A stretch of 64,000 nt of DNA, from contig JAHHHP010000001.1 in NCBI GenBank assembly GCA_019359275.1, positions 155,379 to 219,378 on the forward strand. Direction: 5' to 3'. The notes under the pieces are model-generated. The model was not told where the DNA came from. It was given only the letters and a program-made list of their open reading frames with translations, and did no database searches. The position numbers and the translations under genes are program-made. The DNA is from Myxacorys chilensis ATA2-1-KO14 (lineage in GTDB: Bacteria > Cyanobacteriota > Cyanobacteriia > Leptolyngbyales > Leptolyngbyaceae). This document shows positions 56,305 to 64,000 of the stretch, one piece after another (the stretch's first letter is position 1; the number at the start of each line of letters is the position of its first letter).

Positions 56305-56829
56305 TTAACTGACTTTCAGCAATTCCACATCAAAAATTAGGGTTGCATTCGGCGGAATCGGACCAATTCCCCGGCTGCCATATCCTAGTTCCGGCGGAAT
56401 AATGAGTTGACGACGACCGCCTACCTTCATTGTGCTAACGCCTTCGTCCCAGCCCTTGATGACCTGACCCACGCCGATCTTAAAATCAAACGGCTGACCG
56501 CGATCGCGGGAACTGTCAAACTTCGTTCCATCTTCCAAGGTTCCCGTGTAGTGAACCGTCACCTTCTGACCCGATTTCGGCGAATCGCCTGTTCCTTCTA
56601 CTAGATCGGTGTATTGCAGTCCAGAATCGGTTGTCACAGCTTTTTTCTCCTCAGTACTGTTGGTAGGGGCACTTACTGGCTTCAAATCGGCGGCTTGAGC
56701 AACGATGGTTGCAGGTTCGGTTGTGGGGAGGGGAGATGCAATGGCTTCACTACGATTAGTGAGCTGTGCCACAACAATCACCGTACAACACGCTATCATC
56801 AGGCCCAAGCTGATCAGAATTTCTCTCAC
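56305..56829 (-). CDS. FKBP-type peptidyl-prolyl isomerase, exported
   Basis: A 174-residue FKBP. A signal peptide or anchor ([19 protein letters not shown]) is followed by a Thr/Ala/Pro-rich linker of about 50 residues and the FKBP domain (about 75-174): [67 protein letters not shown]. The active-site residues (Tyr and Asp of the HYTG/FDSS region, Trp of KGWDEG, Tyr of GYGS) are conserved. It would catalyse prolyl cis-trans isomerisation in the periplasm or thylakoid lumen. The gene is 63 bases from the phasin-like gene, same strand. Confidence 0.93.
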   Translation of the reverse strand: MREILISLGLMIACCTVIVVAQLTNRSEAIASPLPTTEPATIVAQAADLKPVSAPTNSTEEKKAVTTDSGLQYTDLVEGTGDSPKSGQKVTVHYTGTLEDGTKFDSSRDRGQPFDFKIGVGQVIKGWDEGVSTMKVGGRRQLIIPPELGYGSRGIGPIPPNATLIFDVELLKVS

Positions 56830-56892
56830 AATAGATCTCCTGAAATGTGCTTTCCCATTGTGCCACCGAACCCCAACCTTCAGCCCTGATTC

Positions 56893-57216
56893 CTACTTCC
56901 AAAGCTTATTCTCTAAATCTCGCATCTGACGCTCCAAGCGATCGAGCCGTCCGCGCAACTCATCCATTTCCGCTTGACGGGGAACGCCCAAATCCAGCAG
57001 GACATTCCGCAGTTGACGCTGCATTTGCACCTCAAAGCCGCCCTGCTCAGTCTTCATTTGCTTCATCAAATCATCGACAAAGCCCTTTGCCTGATCGGGA
57101 TTCAGCTTGCCGTCCCTCACCCACTGATCGCTCACTTCCTTCAGCTTTTCTGCCATTAGAGACGTTGTCCCAATTCCCAGCATGACTAGCTGAGTTAGCC
57201 AATTATTGTTTTCCAT
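56893..57216 (-). CDS. Phasin-like small coiled-coil protein
   Basis: A 107-residue protein starting at ATG 57216. A short hydrophobic N-terminal part (WLTQLVMLGIGTTSLMAEKL) precedes KLNPDQAKGFVDDLMKQMK and a C-terminal coiled coil (about 72-107, RQAEMDELRGRLDRLERQMRDLENKL). This layout is that of the short phasin/poly(hydroxyalkanoate) granule-associated-like proteins common in cyanobacteria. A granule or membrane surface role is possible, but many such proteins occur without PHA synthesis. The frame extends to 57312, but the longer N-terminus looks like untranslated leader. Confidence 0.75.
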   Translation of the reverse strand: MENNNWLTQLVMLGIGTTSLMAEKLKEVSDQWVRDGKLNPDQAKGFVDDLMKQMKTEQGGFEVQMQRQLRNVLLDLGVPRQAEMDELRGRLDRLERQMRDLENKLWK

Positions 57217-57401
57217 AGTGTTCGATTTGCAGCCCAATATATTCAGCCTACTGCACCTATTTTGACAAATCCTAATGGTTTTCTGAAATGCGTAGAAACC
57301 GTCCGTAACCATATTGTGTTTTCCTCGCGCTCCCCGTTAGCAGACAGAACTACCCAACCAGTGCGACACTAGATCTACTCCCGCTGTCAACCCTGTGTGT
57401 C

Positions 57402-58601
57402 ATGTCAGATTCTCAAAGCATTAGCGCTGCTGTCGCAGAACTCTACAATACCTATCCATTTCCGCCCGAGCCACTGTTAGATGAACCACCTCCGGGCTAC
57501 AATTGGCGCTGGAACTGGACGGCTGCCTACAACTTCTGCACCGGTCAAAAGCCACAGCGACAAAATATTCGGATTCTTGATGCAGGATGTGGAACAGGGG
57601 TTGGAACCGAGTATTTGGTTCACCTCAATCCTTCTGCAACGGTCGTTGGCATCGATCTCAGTCCTGGAACCTTGGCAGTCGCGAGAGAACGGTGTCAGAG
57701 ATCGGGGGCAGATCGCGTTGAGTTTCACAATCTGAGTCTCTGCGATGCAGATCAGCTTCCGGGTAAGTTTGACCTGATTAACTGTGTCGGTGTATTGCAT
57801 CACTTACCCGATCCGATTCGCGGCATTCAGTCACTAGCAACGAAACTTGCGCCTGGTGGAATTTTGCACATTTTTGTCTATGCAGAATTGGGACGCCAGG
57901 AAATTCAGTTAATGCAAAAAGCGATCGCGCTGCTGCAAGGCGATCGCAAGGGCGACTACCGGGATGGCGTTTCGGTTGGTCGTCAAATTTTCGCCACGCT
58001 GCCAGAAAACAATCGGCTCGTCCGGCGAGAGCGAGAGCGCTGGGCAATGGAGAATCAGCGCGATGAGTGCTTTGCCGATATGTACGTTCATCCGCAGGAG
58101 ATTGATTACACCATCGACACGCTATTTGAGCTGATCGATGCATCAGGTTTAAAGTTTCTCGGCTTCTCCAACCCGCGCTTGTGGCAGCCAGAACGCTTGC
58201 TCGGTAAGAATCCCGAACTGATGGAGCGAGCCAAAGAACTCAGTGATCGTCAGCTCTATCGCCTGATCGAACTGCTTGACCCCGAATCGGTAACGCATTA
58301 CGAATTCTTCCTTGCTCGTGGCGGACTGCCTCTCTTGGACTGGTCCTCTGATCAAGCGCTTTTGAACGCAATCCCTGAACGCAGCCCCTGTATGGATGGC
58401 TGGGAAAGTCGCTCCTTGTTTAACTACGATTATCAATTCGTCAAGTTGTCAGAAGAGGAGTTTCAGTTTATCCGGGCGTGCGATGCAAATCAGGATCAGC
58501 ACCGGACGGTGCAAGAGCTTTTAAAGGAGGCTCCGCTTCCGTTAGAAGAAGTGCGTGATCTGCAAGCGCAACAACTGATTCTGTTGAGTCCACAAGCCTA
58601 G
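57402..58601 (+). CDS. Class I SAM-dependent methyltransferase
   Basis: A 399-residue methyltransferase. The SAM-binding motif I is ILDAGCGTGVGTEYL (about 58-72), the acidic residue at the end of strand 2 is in VVGIDLSPGTLAVARE, and motif IV is LINCVGVLHHLPDP. An N-terminal YNTYPFPPEPLL stretch and a C-terminal domain of 150 residues (from ENQRDECFADMYVHPQEIDY) are shared with other cyanobacterial and proteobacterial proteins of unknown substrate. It is transcribed alone and converges on the YqeY gene. The acceptor molecule is unknown. Confidence 0.88.
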   Translation: MSDSQSISAAVAELYNTYPFPPEPLLDEPPPGYNWRWNWTAAYNFCTGQKPQRQNIRILDAGCGTGVGTEYLVHLNPSATVVGIDLSPGTLAVARERCQRSGADRVEFHNLSLCDADQLPGKFDLINCVGVLHHLPDPIRGIQSLATKLAPGGILHIFVYAELGRQEIQLMQKAIALLQGDRKGDYRDGVSVGRQIFATLPENNRLVRRERERWAMENQRDECFADMYVHPQEIDYTIDTLFELIDASGLKFLGFSNPRLWQPERLLGKNPELMERAKELSDRQLYRLIELLDPESVTHYEFFLARGGLPLLDWSSDQALLNAIPERSPCMDGWESRSLFNYDYQFVKLSEEEFQFIRACDANQDQHRTVQELLKEAPLPLEEVRDLQAQQLILLSPQA

Positions 58602-58615
58602 AATTGGTGATGATG

Positions 58616-58692
58616 AGCAGATGTAGCAGACGCCCTTGGCCGCGTTCTGCAAGGAGCGAATTTTTATGAACTGTTCATCTGCTACATCTGTT
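58616..58692. terminator. Long-stem inverted repeat between convergent genes
   Basis: CAGATGTAGCAGA (58618-58630) and TCTGCTACATCTG (58678-58690) are exact reverse complements, with one more A-U and one G-U pair possible, around a 47-base loop. Placed between the methyltransferase and YqeY stops. A REP-like or terminator role is possible. Confidence 0.5.
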
Positions 58693-58748
58693 ACAACTGA
58701 TGCTAACGAAGTTAAGCATGAAATCGTTCTGACAAGATTGCTCGTCAG

Positions 58749-59207
58749 TTAGCCTGCCAATTTTGCCTTTACGAATGCCTGCACTTTCTTTCCGTCTGCT
58801 TTACCTTTTAGCTGCTGCATTGCAGAACCAATCACTTTGCCCATGTCTTTAGCAGACGAGGCTCCCATTTGGTCGATGATCTGGTCGATCACTTGAGCAA
58901 CTTCGTCGTCTGAGAGCTGTTGTGGCAGAAATTCTTCTACGATCGCTAACTCTTGGGCTTCTTGCTGTGCTAAATCGTCTCGTTTCGCAGAGGTGTATTG
59001 CTCAATCGAGTCGCGCCGCTGTTTTGCGACTTGAGAGAGCACTTCCAGTTCTTGAGTCTCATTCAACTCCGTTTGACCAGAAGGACGGACGCTCACTTCT
59101 TTCTCTAACAAAACCTTCTTAATGCTGCGAAGCGTTTCTAGACGGGTTTTGTCTTGAGCCTTCATCGCCGCTTTGATGCCTTCTGTAATGGTGTCTTTTA
59201 GGCTCAT
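58749..59207 (-). CDS. yqeY: GatB/YqeY-domain protein
   Basis: A 152-residue YqeY-family protein of usual length. N-terminal helices start with LKDTITEGIKAAMKAQDKTRLETLRSIKKVLLEKEV, and the tail-domain motifs QRRDSIEQYTSAKRDDLAQQEAQE, VEEFLPQQLSDDEV and KDMGKVIGSAMQQLKGKADGKKV are typical. The family shares the RNA-binding tail of the GatB amidotransferase subunit, and its function may relate to tRNA. AGGAGTGACC lies just before the ATG. It lies 90 bases downstream of the WD40 gene's stop on the same strand. Confidence 0.93.
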   Translation of the reverse strand: MSLKDTITEGIKAAMKAQDKTRLETLRSIKKVLLEKEVSVRPSGQTELNETQELEVLSQVAKQRRDSIEQYTSAKRDDLAQQEAQELAIVEEFLPQQLSDDEVAQVIDQIIDQMGASSAKDMGKVIGSAMQQLKGKADGKKVQAFVKAKLAG

Positions 59208-59297
59208 AGGGTCACTCCTTAAAAACGGCTGGAATGTTATAGGATACCGCGCCAGAACATTAGCTGATCATCAGAACCATTGGCTGATCAAATGTTG

Positions 59298-62200
59298 CTA
59301 ATCGACTGCACCCAACACCTTTAACGTTACTTTCTGTGCTTCTGTAATGCCATCGACGCCTGAGATGATCATTCCATCATAAGGTCGAGGCTTGTGCAGC
59401 ACTTGCAGACACTCCCCAGTCTGCCGATCCCACAATCGGATTGTTTCGTCTTCGCTGCCGCTTGCCACAAGGCCGCCGTCAGAGCTGCACGCTACTGACC
59501 AAACGCGATCGCGGTGTCCGTCTAACACCTGCACCGCTCCCGTGCTCACATCCCAGAGTTTGACCGTGTGTTCGATGCCGCTACTGACAAAGGTACGTCC
59601 ATCAACGCAAAACGCCACAGACGACAAGCGATCGCAATCTTGAAATGTCTTTAAACACTGTCCTGTTTTCACATCCCACAGTTTCAGGGTGTGATCCTCG
59701 CTGGCACTGACTAGGGCCTGTCCATCGGGACTGAAGTCAATAGAGGTCACTCTGCGATCGTGATCTTTTAGCGTCTGCAAACATTGTCCGGTGTCTGGAT
59801 TCCACAGTTGAATCGTGCAATCTTCGTCTCCACTCGCTAATAGCGCTCCATCGGGGCTGTAGGCGATCGACCAAATTCGGCTTTGGGCTGTGATAATTCG
59901 ACAGCATTCACCGCTCAACGTCCAGAGCCGAATGGTTTGATCAAAACTGCCGCTGGCCAAGATTTGCCCATCGGGACTAAACGCCACTGACAGCACCCAG
60001 TTGGTATGTCCACGCAACACTTTGGTCGGTTCGCCTTCTAATGTCCAGAGATGAACGGTGTGATCTAGACTGCTGCTGGCGATGCGCTGCCCATCGGGAC
60101 TAAAGACAACTGACCAGACCCAGTTGGTGTGGGCTTGCACTGTGTTGAGACATTGACCAGAGACGGTATCCCACAGGTTCACCGTGTGATCGGTACTCGT
60201 GCTAGCAAGCAGGCTATGCTGTGGACTAAATGCCACCGACAAAACGAAATTGGTGTAGCCTTGCAAGGTTTTGCGGCAGTCTCCAGAACGGCTCCACACC
60301 CGAACTGACTGGTCGGCACTGCCACTTGCCATCCACACTCCACATGGACTAAACGCTACCGATCGCACGGGGGCACGATGCTGGTGCAGCGTCTTGACGC
60401 ACCGCTCAGTTCGCCAATCCCACAATTTCACGGTTTCGTCATAACTGGCGCTGGCGAGCAGTTGCCCGTCGGGACTAAAGGCCACGTCCCGCACTTCGCC
60501 GATATGTCCTGACAAGGTTGTCACTGTTTCCGTGGCGAGGTTCCACAGTTTTACCGTTTCGTCTTCGCTCGCACTTGCCAAGATGTCACCAGATGGATGA
60601 AAGGCAACGCCCCGGACTGCGCTACTGTGCCCTTCTAACGTTTGGATGCATTCTCCGGTCGAGATGTCCCAACGTTTGATCGTGCGATCGTCGCTGCCGC
60701 TCACTAGAGTCTGACCATCAGGACTAAACGCGATCGCGCAGATCCAGTGTTGATGTCCGCTCAAAATCTGAACGCATTTTCCCGTGCGAGCATCCCAGAG
60801 GCGAATCGTGCGATCGGCGCTACTGCTGGCCACAACAGATTGAACCGGGGATTGAGCCGGACTAAACGCCACCGCAATCACCCATTCGAGATGCCCCTGC
60901 AAGGTGTGTAGGCAAGCTCCTGTTGCCACATCCCACAGTTTGACGAGCGTATCGGCACTGGCACTCGCCAAGGTTTTGCCATCAGCACTAAACGAAATGT
61001 CACACACCCAATGCCGATGTCCTTGCAGCGTGACCCGCTTTTGTCCGTCGGCAACGCTCCAGAGATGCACCTCTCCCGCCGTATCGCTAGCGGCCAGTAG
61101 GGTTCCATCGGGGCTGTAGGCGACCGACCAGACGTTGCCCAAGGTATCTGAGAATAGCGATTTGTTTAAGCTGGCGTTGGTGAAATTGACGTGATGCAGC
61201 GTTGCACCTTGAAGATACGCTTGCCAAACGGCTAACTCGGAAAAGTCGTATCTAGTCAGATCAACCTTGGCACAACACAAGAGATTGAGAACGTTTCCGG
61301 CTCCATAGCCAGGAGCGCAGCCAAATTCTTGCCGCAGCGATCGCAGCACTTGCCGCAGCTTGTCTTCAAAATCACCATGACAATGAGATGGAGCCGTGAG
61401 CCGATCCAGCAGAGGCTGCACAATCATCCGGCTCTGACTTTCTCGGATGTAGTCTTCTGCACTCGCTTTCATCAGCGCGTGAGTCATGAACAGATTGAAT
61501 TCACCCGTCAGAATTTCCTCATAAATCCGGCTGATCAGTTGATCGATCACATACTCCATGACCACGGGCTGTTGCGTGAAATTGGCTCCGCGTTTTTCAA
61601 CTAACGGCCTACGGGCTAAAGATGCGAGCGCTTCTAGTAATTGACGTTTTGGTACCGGAGGAACAATGTCGTCTGCCAGTTCCGCGATCGACACGCCATT
61701 CCGGTTGATCGCAATCCAGTACATCATCTGCTTCTCTAAATCAGAGAGCCGATCGAACTGTTCGTCTAGCAGCTGAGAAATATCGCCAAACACAGCGGTT
61801 TCTTGGTTCAAAAACTCAGCCACATTCCCATCAAACAATTCTTGAATCGTGGCAGCCGCGATCTTCAGCGCTAACGGATTCCCAGCATACAGATCGGTTA
61901 AATCTTCAAACGTTTGCTCAGTGGCTGTGAGAGATCTGGGCTTCAGTAATTGGTGAACGTCAGACGCGGCGAGTCCTGTCAGCCGGAAAGAACGAATGGT
62001 GTCTCCTTCAAGCGCGGCAACTTCTCGCGGCTTTTCTCGACTGGTAATCACTAAACAGCTTTGATGCACCGTTTCACTGATTCGTCGGAACAGCGCTCCG
62101 TAAGCTTCATACCCGATCGGGTACTGTCCGGTCTGCTCACCGCTCCCTAGAATAGATTCGGCGTTATCTAGAATCAGGAGGCAGCGCGACGATCGCAGGT

Positions 62201-62861
62201 AGTGCATTAACCGCCCAATCTTACCGTCCACGGTTTCGGGGAGTTCAGTTTCCTGCTGTCTTGAGAGAAATTGAATCACGTCAGCCAGAATGTTCTCGAT
62301 CGGAGGGGCGTCTCGCAGCGATCGCCAGATCACCTGCTCAAACTGGTCTTGTAGCGCTGTTGCCAATTTTACAGAAAGCACCGTTTTACCCATGCCGCCC
62401 ATGCCTAGGATGGTCACTAAGCGGCAGCCATCTTGGGCGATCCAGCGTTGCAATTCTGCAAGCTCATGGGAGCGCCCGCAAAAGCTGGAAACATCGATCA
62501 CTTCACCCCAGTCATAGTGAGAGGCGGGATGGGGAGAATGGGGTGTAACGCCGTTAGGCGGAGGCGGCGAAACAACGGTTAGAAGGTCGTTATCTTCATC
62601 TCGGACTCGACCCGACCCCCACTGCCTGAGGACAACTCGAAAGTTACTCTTGGTCACTCGCTGCCCAACGTGTTCTGAGAGTGTCTGCCAAAGTTGAGAT
62701 CCGACTAGCTTCACATAGTCCGGATCGTAGCCTTTGGTGATTGCCATTTGTTCGTAGGTTTGCCCTTCACACGCAAGACGAAAGACCGTTTCTTGTAGAT
62801 CGGTCAATCGCTCTCGTTCCAAAATGCTGTCTAGCACCTTTAGTGCTTCATCGATATTCAT
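59298..62861 (-). CDS. NB-ARC (STAND) ATPase with 14 WD40 repeats
   Basis: A 1187-residue protein. The N-terminal 110 residues form a helix-turn-helix-like domain (TDLQETVFRLACEGQTYEQMA, KLVGSQLWQTLSEHVGQRVTK) of the vWA-MoxR-associated type. The NB-ARC ATPase follows, with P-loop GMGGMGKT near residue 155 and Walker B CLLILDNAES. A linker then leads into 14 WD40 repeats from SVAYSPDGTLLAASD to the end, enough for two seven-blade propellers. By family, this is a STAND signalling ATPase held inactive until the sensor propellers bind a partner; stress, differentiation and anti-phage roles are known for relatives. I start at ATG 62861; a GTG at 62873 is possible. Confidence 0.92.
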   Translation of the reverse strand: MNIDEALKVLDSILERERLTDLQETVFRLACEGQTYEQMAITKGYDPDYVKLVGSQLWQTLSEHVGQRVTKSNFRVVLRQWGSGRVRDEDNDLLTVVSPPPPNGVTPHSPHPASHYDWGEVIDVSSFCGRSHELAELQRWIAQDGCRLVTILGMGGMGKTVLSVKLATALQDQFEQVIWRSLRDAPPIENILADVIQFLSRQQETELPETVDGKIGRLMHYLRSSRCLLILDNAESILGSGEQTGQYPIGYEAYGALFRRISETVHQSCLVITSREKPREVAALEGDTIRSFRLTGLAASDVHQLLKPRSLTATEQTFEDLTDLYAGNPLALKIAAATIQELFDGNVAEFLNQETAVFGDISQLLDEQFDRLSDLEKQMMYWIAINRNGVSIAELADDIVPPVPKRQLLEALASLARRPLVEKRGANFTQQPVVMEYVIDQLISRIYEEILTGEFNLFMTHALMKASAEDYIRESQSRMIVQPLLDRLTAPSHCHGDFEDKLRQVLRSLRQEFGCAPGYGAGNVLNLLCCAKVDLTRYDFSELAVWQAYLQGATLHHVNFTNASLNKSLFSDTLGNVWSVAYSPDGTLLAASDTAGEVHLWSVADGQKRVTLQGHRHWVCDISFSADGKTLASASADTLVKLWDVATGACLHTLQGHLEWVIAVAFSPAQSPVQSVVASSSADRTIRLWDARTGKCVQILSGHQHWICAIAFSPDGQTLVSGSDDRTIKRWDISTGECIQTLEGHSSAVRGVAFHPSGDILASASEDETVKLWNLATETVTTLSGHIGEVRDVAFSPDGQLLASASYDETVKLWDWRTERCVKTLHQHRAPVRSVAFSPCGVWMASGSADQSVRVWSRSGDCRKTLQGYTNFVLSVAFSPQHSLLASTSTDHTVNLWDTVSGQCLNTVQAHTNWVWSVVFSPDGQRIASSSLDHTVHLWTLEGEPTKVLRGHTNWVLSVAFSPDGQILASGSFDQTIRLWTLSGECCRIITAQSRIWSIAYSPDGALLASGDEDCTIQLWNPDTGQCLQTLKDHDRRVTSIDFSPDGQALVSASEDHTLKLWDVKTGQCLKTFQDCDRLSSVAFCVDGRTFVSSGIEHTVKLWDVSTGAVQVLDGHRDRVWSVACSSDGGLVASGSEDETIRLWDRQTGECLQVLHKPRPYDGMIISGVDGITEAQKVTLKVLGAVD

Positions 62862-63308
62862 AGTTGATTGCACCCTACACCCAGATTGACCTACACCCAG
62901 ATTGACCTACATCCAGATTGATTACAAGGAGCGGTTTAGATTCCAGAGCATTCATCTGAACCAGCGGGTTCGCGGTTCTGGCAAAATTCTGCGCTGGTCG
63001 CTTCAAATGGTGTGGATGTCAACCTGCCTCAGGGAAATTACGGAGCTTTTTTCATTGTGGAACAAACCCTAAGGATTCACAACTAACGTTTTATAACGTT
63101 TGTGTTGCTGCAAGTCCTAACTTTTTCCCACAGACCTACTAGACCTGTTTGTTTTATTGTCTTGAATACAGACGGTCGAGGAAGGCAATAGATTATGGAT
63201 TCAGGACTTCTCAGTCTACATCCTTCACTTTCCATTCCCCTCCCCCTGCATAATACGGTTTGCTCAACCGTAATAAGTCAATAACCGCCGTTCATTCGCC
63301 CCAAAACA
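62862..63308. other. Divergent intergenic region, WD40 / PAS-LuxR genes
   Basis: About 445 bases with three tandem 16-bp repeats near the WD40 start and two AACGTT palindromes (63085-63090, 63095-63100) one helical turn apart, ahead of the PAS-LuxR gene. No gene is supported. Confidence 0.5.
62874..62921. repeat. Three tandem 16-bp repeats before the WD40 gene
   Basis: CCTACACCCAGATTGA occurs at 62874-62889 and 62890-62905, and once more with one change (CCTACATCCAGATTGA) at 62906-62921, directly upstream of the NB-ARC/WD40 start on the minus strand. Confidence 0.95.
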
Positions 63309-63860
63309 ATGATGAACCTGAACTTCTCACAAATCGCGAATCGGTTTTTATTATCTGTACTAGAAGGTTTAGTTGATGGCATTTTGATGATTAACGTTGA
63401 TGGTGATCTGATGTACGCAAACTCGTGCGCCACAGAAATCTGTCAGAAGCTCAATGCTGAGGCTAATCATCTTCCTGCGGAGGTCTGGCGTTCTTGCAAA
63501 GCGCTAATTGAAAGCCGGGATCTCTATGGCGATCGCCCGTTGGTGATCGAATCAGAACTGACGACTCCAGAGGGTCAAACCTATCGAACTCGCGCTCAGT
63601 GGCTCACGCTCGACGAGTTCGAGCAACCCTGTCTACTAGTTCGACTCGAAGATCAGCAACAGTCTCTTCAAAGCCTTGTGTTTTCTGAGACAAGGCTGTT
63701 TGGCTTGACGCCTCGTGAGGCGGAGGTGTGGTTTCTGCGCCGTTGTAATTTGTCTCGCAAGGAAATTGCGGCGCGACTGTTCATTACAATCGACACGGTA
63801 AAGAAACACTTAGGCAACATTCAGACGAAGCGCCAGGCTAATCAGGAGGGATGGTGCTGA
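63309..63860 (+). CDS. PAS-LuxR type transcriptional regulator
   Basis: A 183-residue regulator. A PAS-like sensor domain (about 12-115: LEGLVDGILMINVDGDLMYANSCATEIC) is joined to a LuxR-type helix-turn-helix (about 128-178: LTPREAEVWFLRRCNLSRKEIAARLFITIDTVKKHLGNIQTK). The DNA-binding helix is complete. The C-terminus after KRQAN ends abruptly as QEGWC; relatives usually continue further, so a frameshift or trimming by the IS element 20 bases downstream is possible. It is divergent from the WD40 gene. Ligand and targets are unknown. Confidence 0.87.
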   Translation: MMNLNFSQIANRFLLSVLEGLVDGILMINVDGDLMYANSCATEICQKLNAEANHLPAEVWRSCKALIESRDLYGDRPLVIESELTTPEGQTYRTRAQWLTLDEFEQPCLLVRLEDQQQSLQSLVFSETRLFGLTPREAEVWFLRRCNLSRKEIAARLFITIDTVKKHLGNIQTKRQANQEGWC

Positions 63861-63879
63861 GAGAAAAGATAAATACTAG

Positions 63880-64000
63880 GTTGTGTTGATAATTATGTGA
63901 AGTTGGGCTGAATAAGCTAAAAGGCGATGTCAACCCCAATGTTACTAAGCGACGACCTGTGGGACAAACTGCTTGAACTTTTACGCTACCAACCCAACAT
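63880..64000 (+). mobile_element. Left end of an IS5-like insertion sequence
   Basis: A transposase gene begins near the window edge and is preceded by GGTTGTGTTGATAATTATGT, which resembles the terminal inverted repeat of cyanobacterial IS5-family elements. The base before it follows CTAG, a possible target duplication. The right end is outside the window, so the boundary is approximate. Confidence 0.6.
63927..64000 (+). CDS. IS5-family transposase, N-terminal fragment
   Basis: An ATG at 63927 opens a frame running off the window: MSTPMLLSDDLWDKLLELLR and four more residues. The LSDDLWDKLLELL start is typical of the N-terminal domain of IS5-family transposases. Only 24 residues are visible, so neither the DDE core nor the integrity of the gene can be checked. 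Confidence 0.65.
   Translation, partial: MSTPMLLSDDLWDKLLELLRYQPN

Overview
The window looks like a filamentous, Leptolyngbya-type cyanobacterium. The evidence is the many HIP1-type GCGATCGC octamers, cyanobacterium-typical families (AMIN-fused TonB-dependent receptor, Suc_Fer-like protein, squalene-hopene cyclase, HpnB, group 2 sigma factor, WD40/NB-ARC protein, Uma2 remnants) and moderate GC. The genus is an inference; no rRNA or other marker is present.

Positions 1-24065 (all minus strand, so read from 24065 down) hold a nonribosomal peptide synthetase locus. In order it encodes FAAL-ACP-C-A(Val)-PCP-Cy-A(Cys/Ser-like)-PCP; C-A(basic?)-PCP-E; C-A(beta-Ala)-PCP; a PanP-type aspartate 1-decarboxylase; a free-standing C domain; a SyrP-type non-heme iron hydroxylase; and a module with a catalytically degenerate C domain, A(Asp) and PCP, cut by the left window edge. 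Aspartate appears to be used twice: decarboxylated to beta-alanine for one module and beta-hydroxylated as a chelating residue for the next. The best overall reading is a lipopeptide beta-hydroxyaspartate siderophore of the cyanochelin kind, but with its own module order. The end of the line, including any thioesterase, lies outside the window.

Positions 24883-39096 hold processing and transport: a penicillin-acylase (PvdQ/AiiC-like) enzyme, a FecE/FecCD importer (minus strand), and a plus-strand run of AMIN-TonB-dependent receptor, Suc_Fer-like candidate ferric-siderophore reductase, two ferric-siderophore binding lipoproteins, an EntS-like MFS exporter candidate and a FetAB-type ABC pair. 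Fur-box-like sites lie in the two divergent intergenic regions. Positions 39497-42738 encode an unusual TonB-family protein divergent from ExbB and ExbD, which would energise the receptor.

From 42937 on the content is mostly chromosomal housekeeping and signalling: an alpha/beta hydrolase, two receiver proteins that lack the phospho-accepting Asp on either side of a Crp-family regulator, a duplicated and decayed Uma2 3' end, squalene-hopene cyclase, an outer-membrane protein, a TPR protein, a small secreted protein, an intact single-domain response regulator, a group 2 sigma factor, HpnB, an FKBP isomerase, a phasin-like protein, a methyltransferase, a YqeY protein, a 14-repeat WD40/NB-ARC protein, a PAS-LuxR regulator and the left end of an IS5-like element. 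Recurrent features are 13-17 bp tandem duplications directly upstream of genes and strong hairpins between convergent genes. No tRNA, rRNA or CRISPR array was seen.
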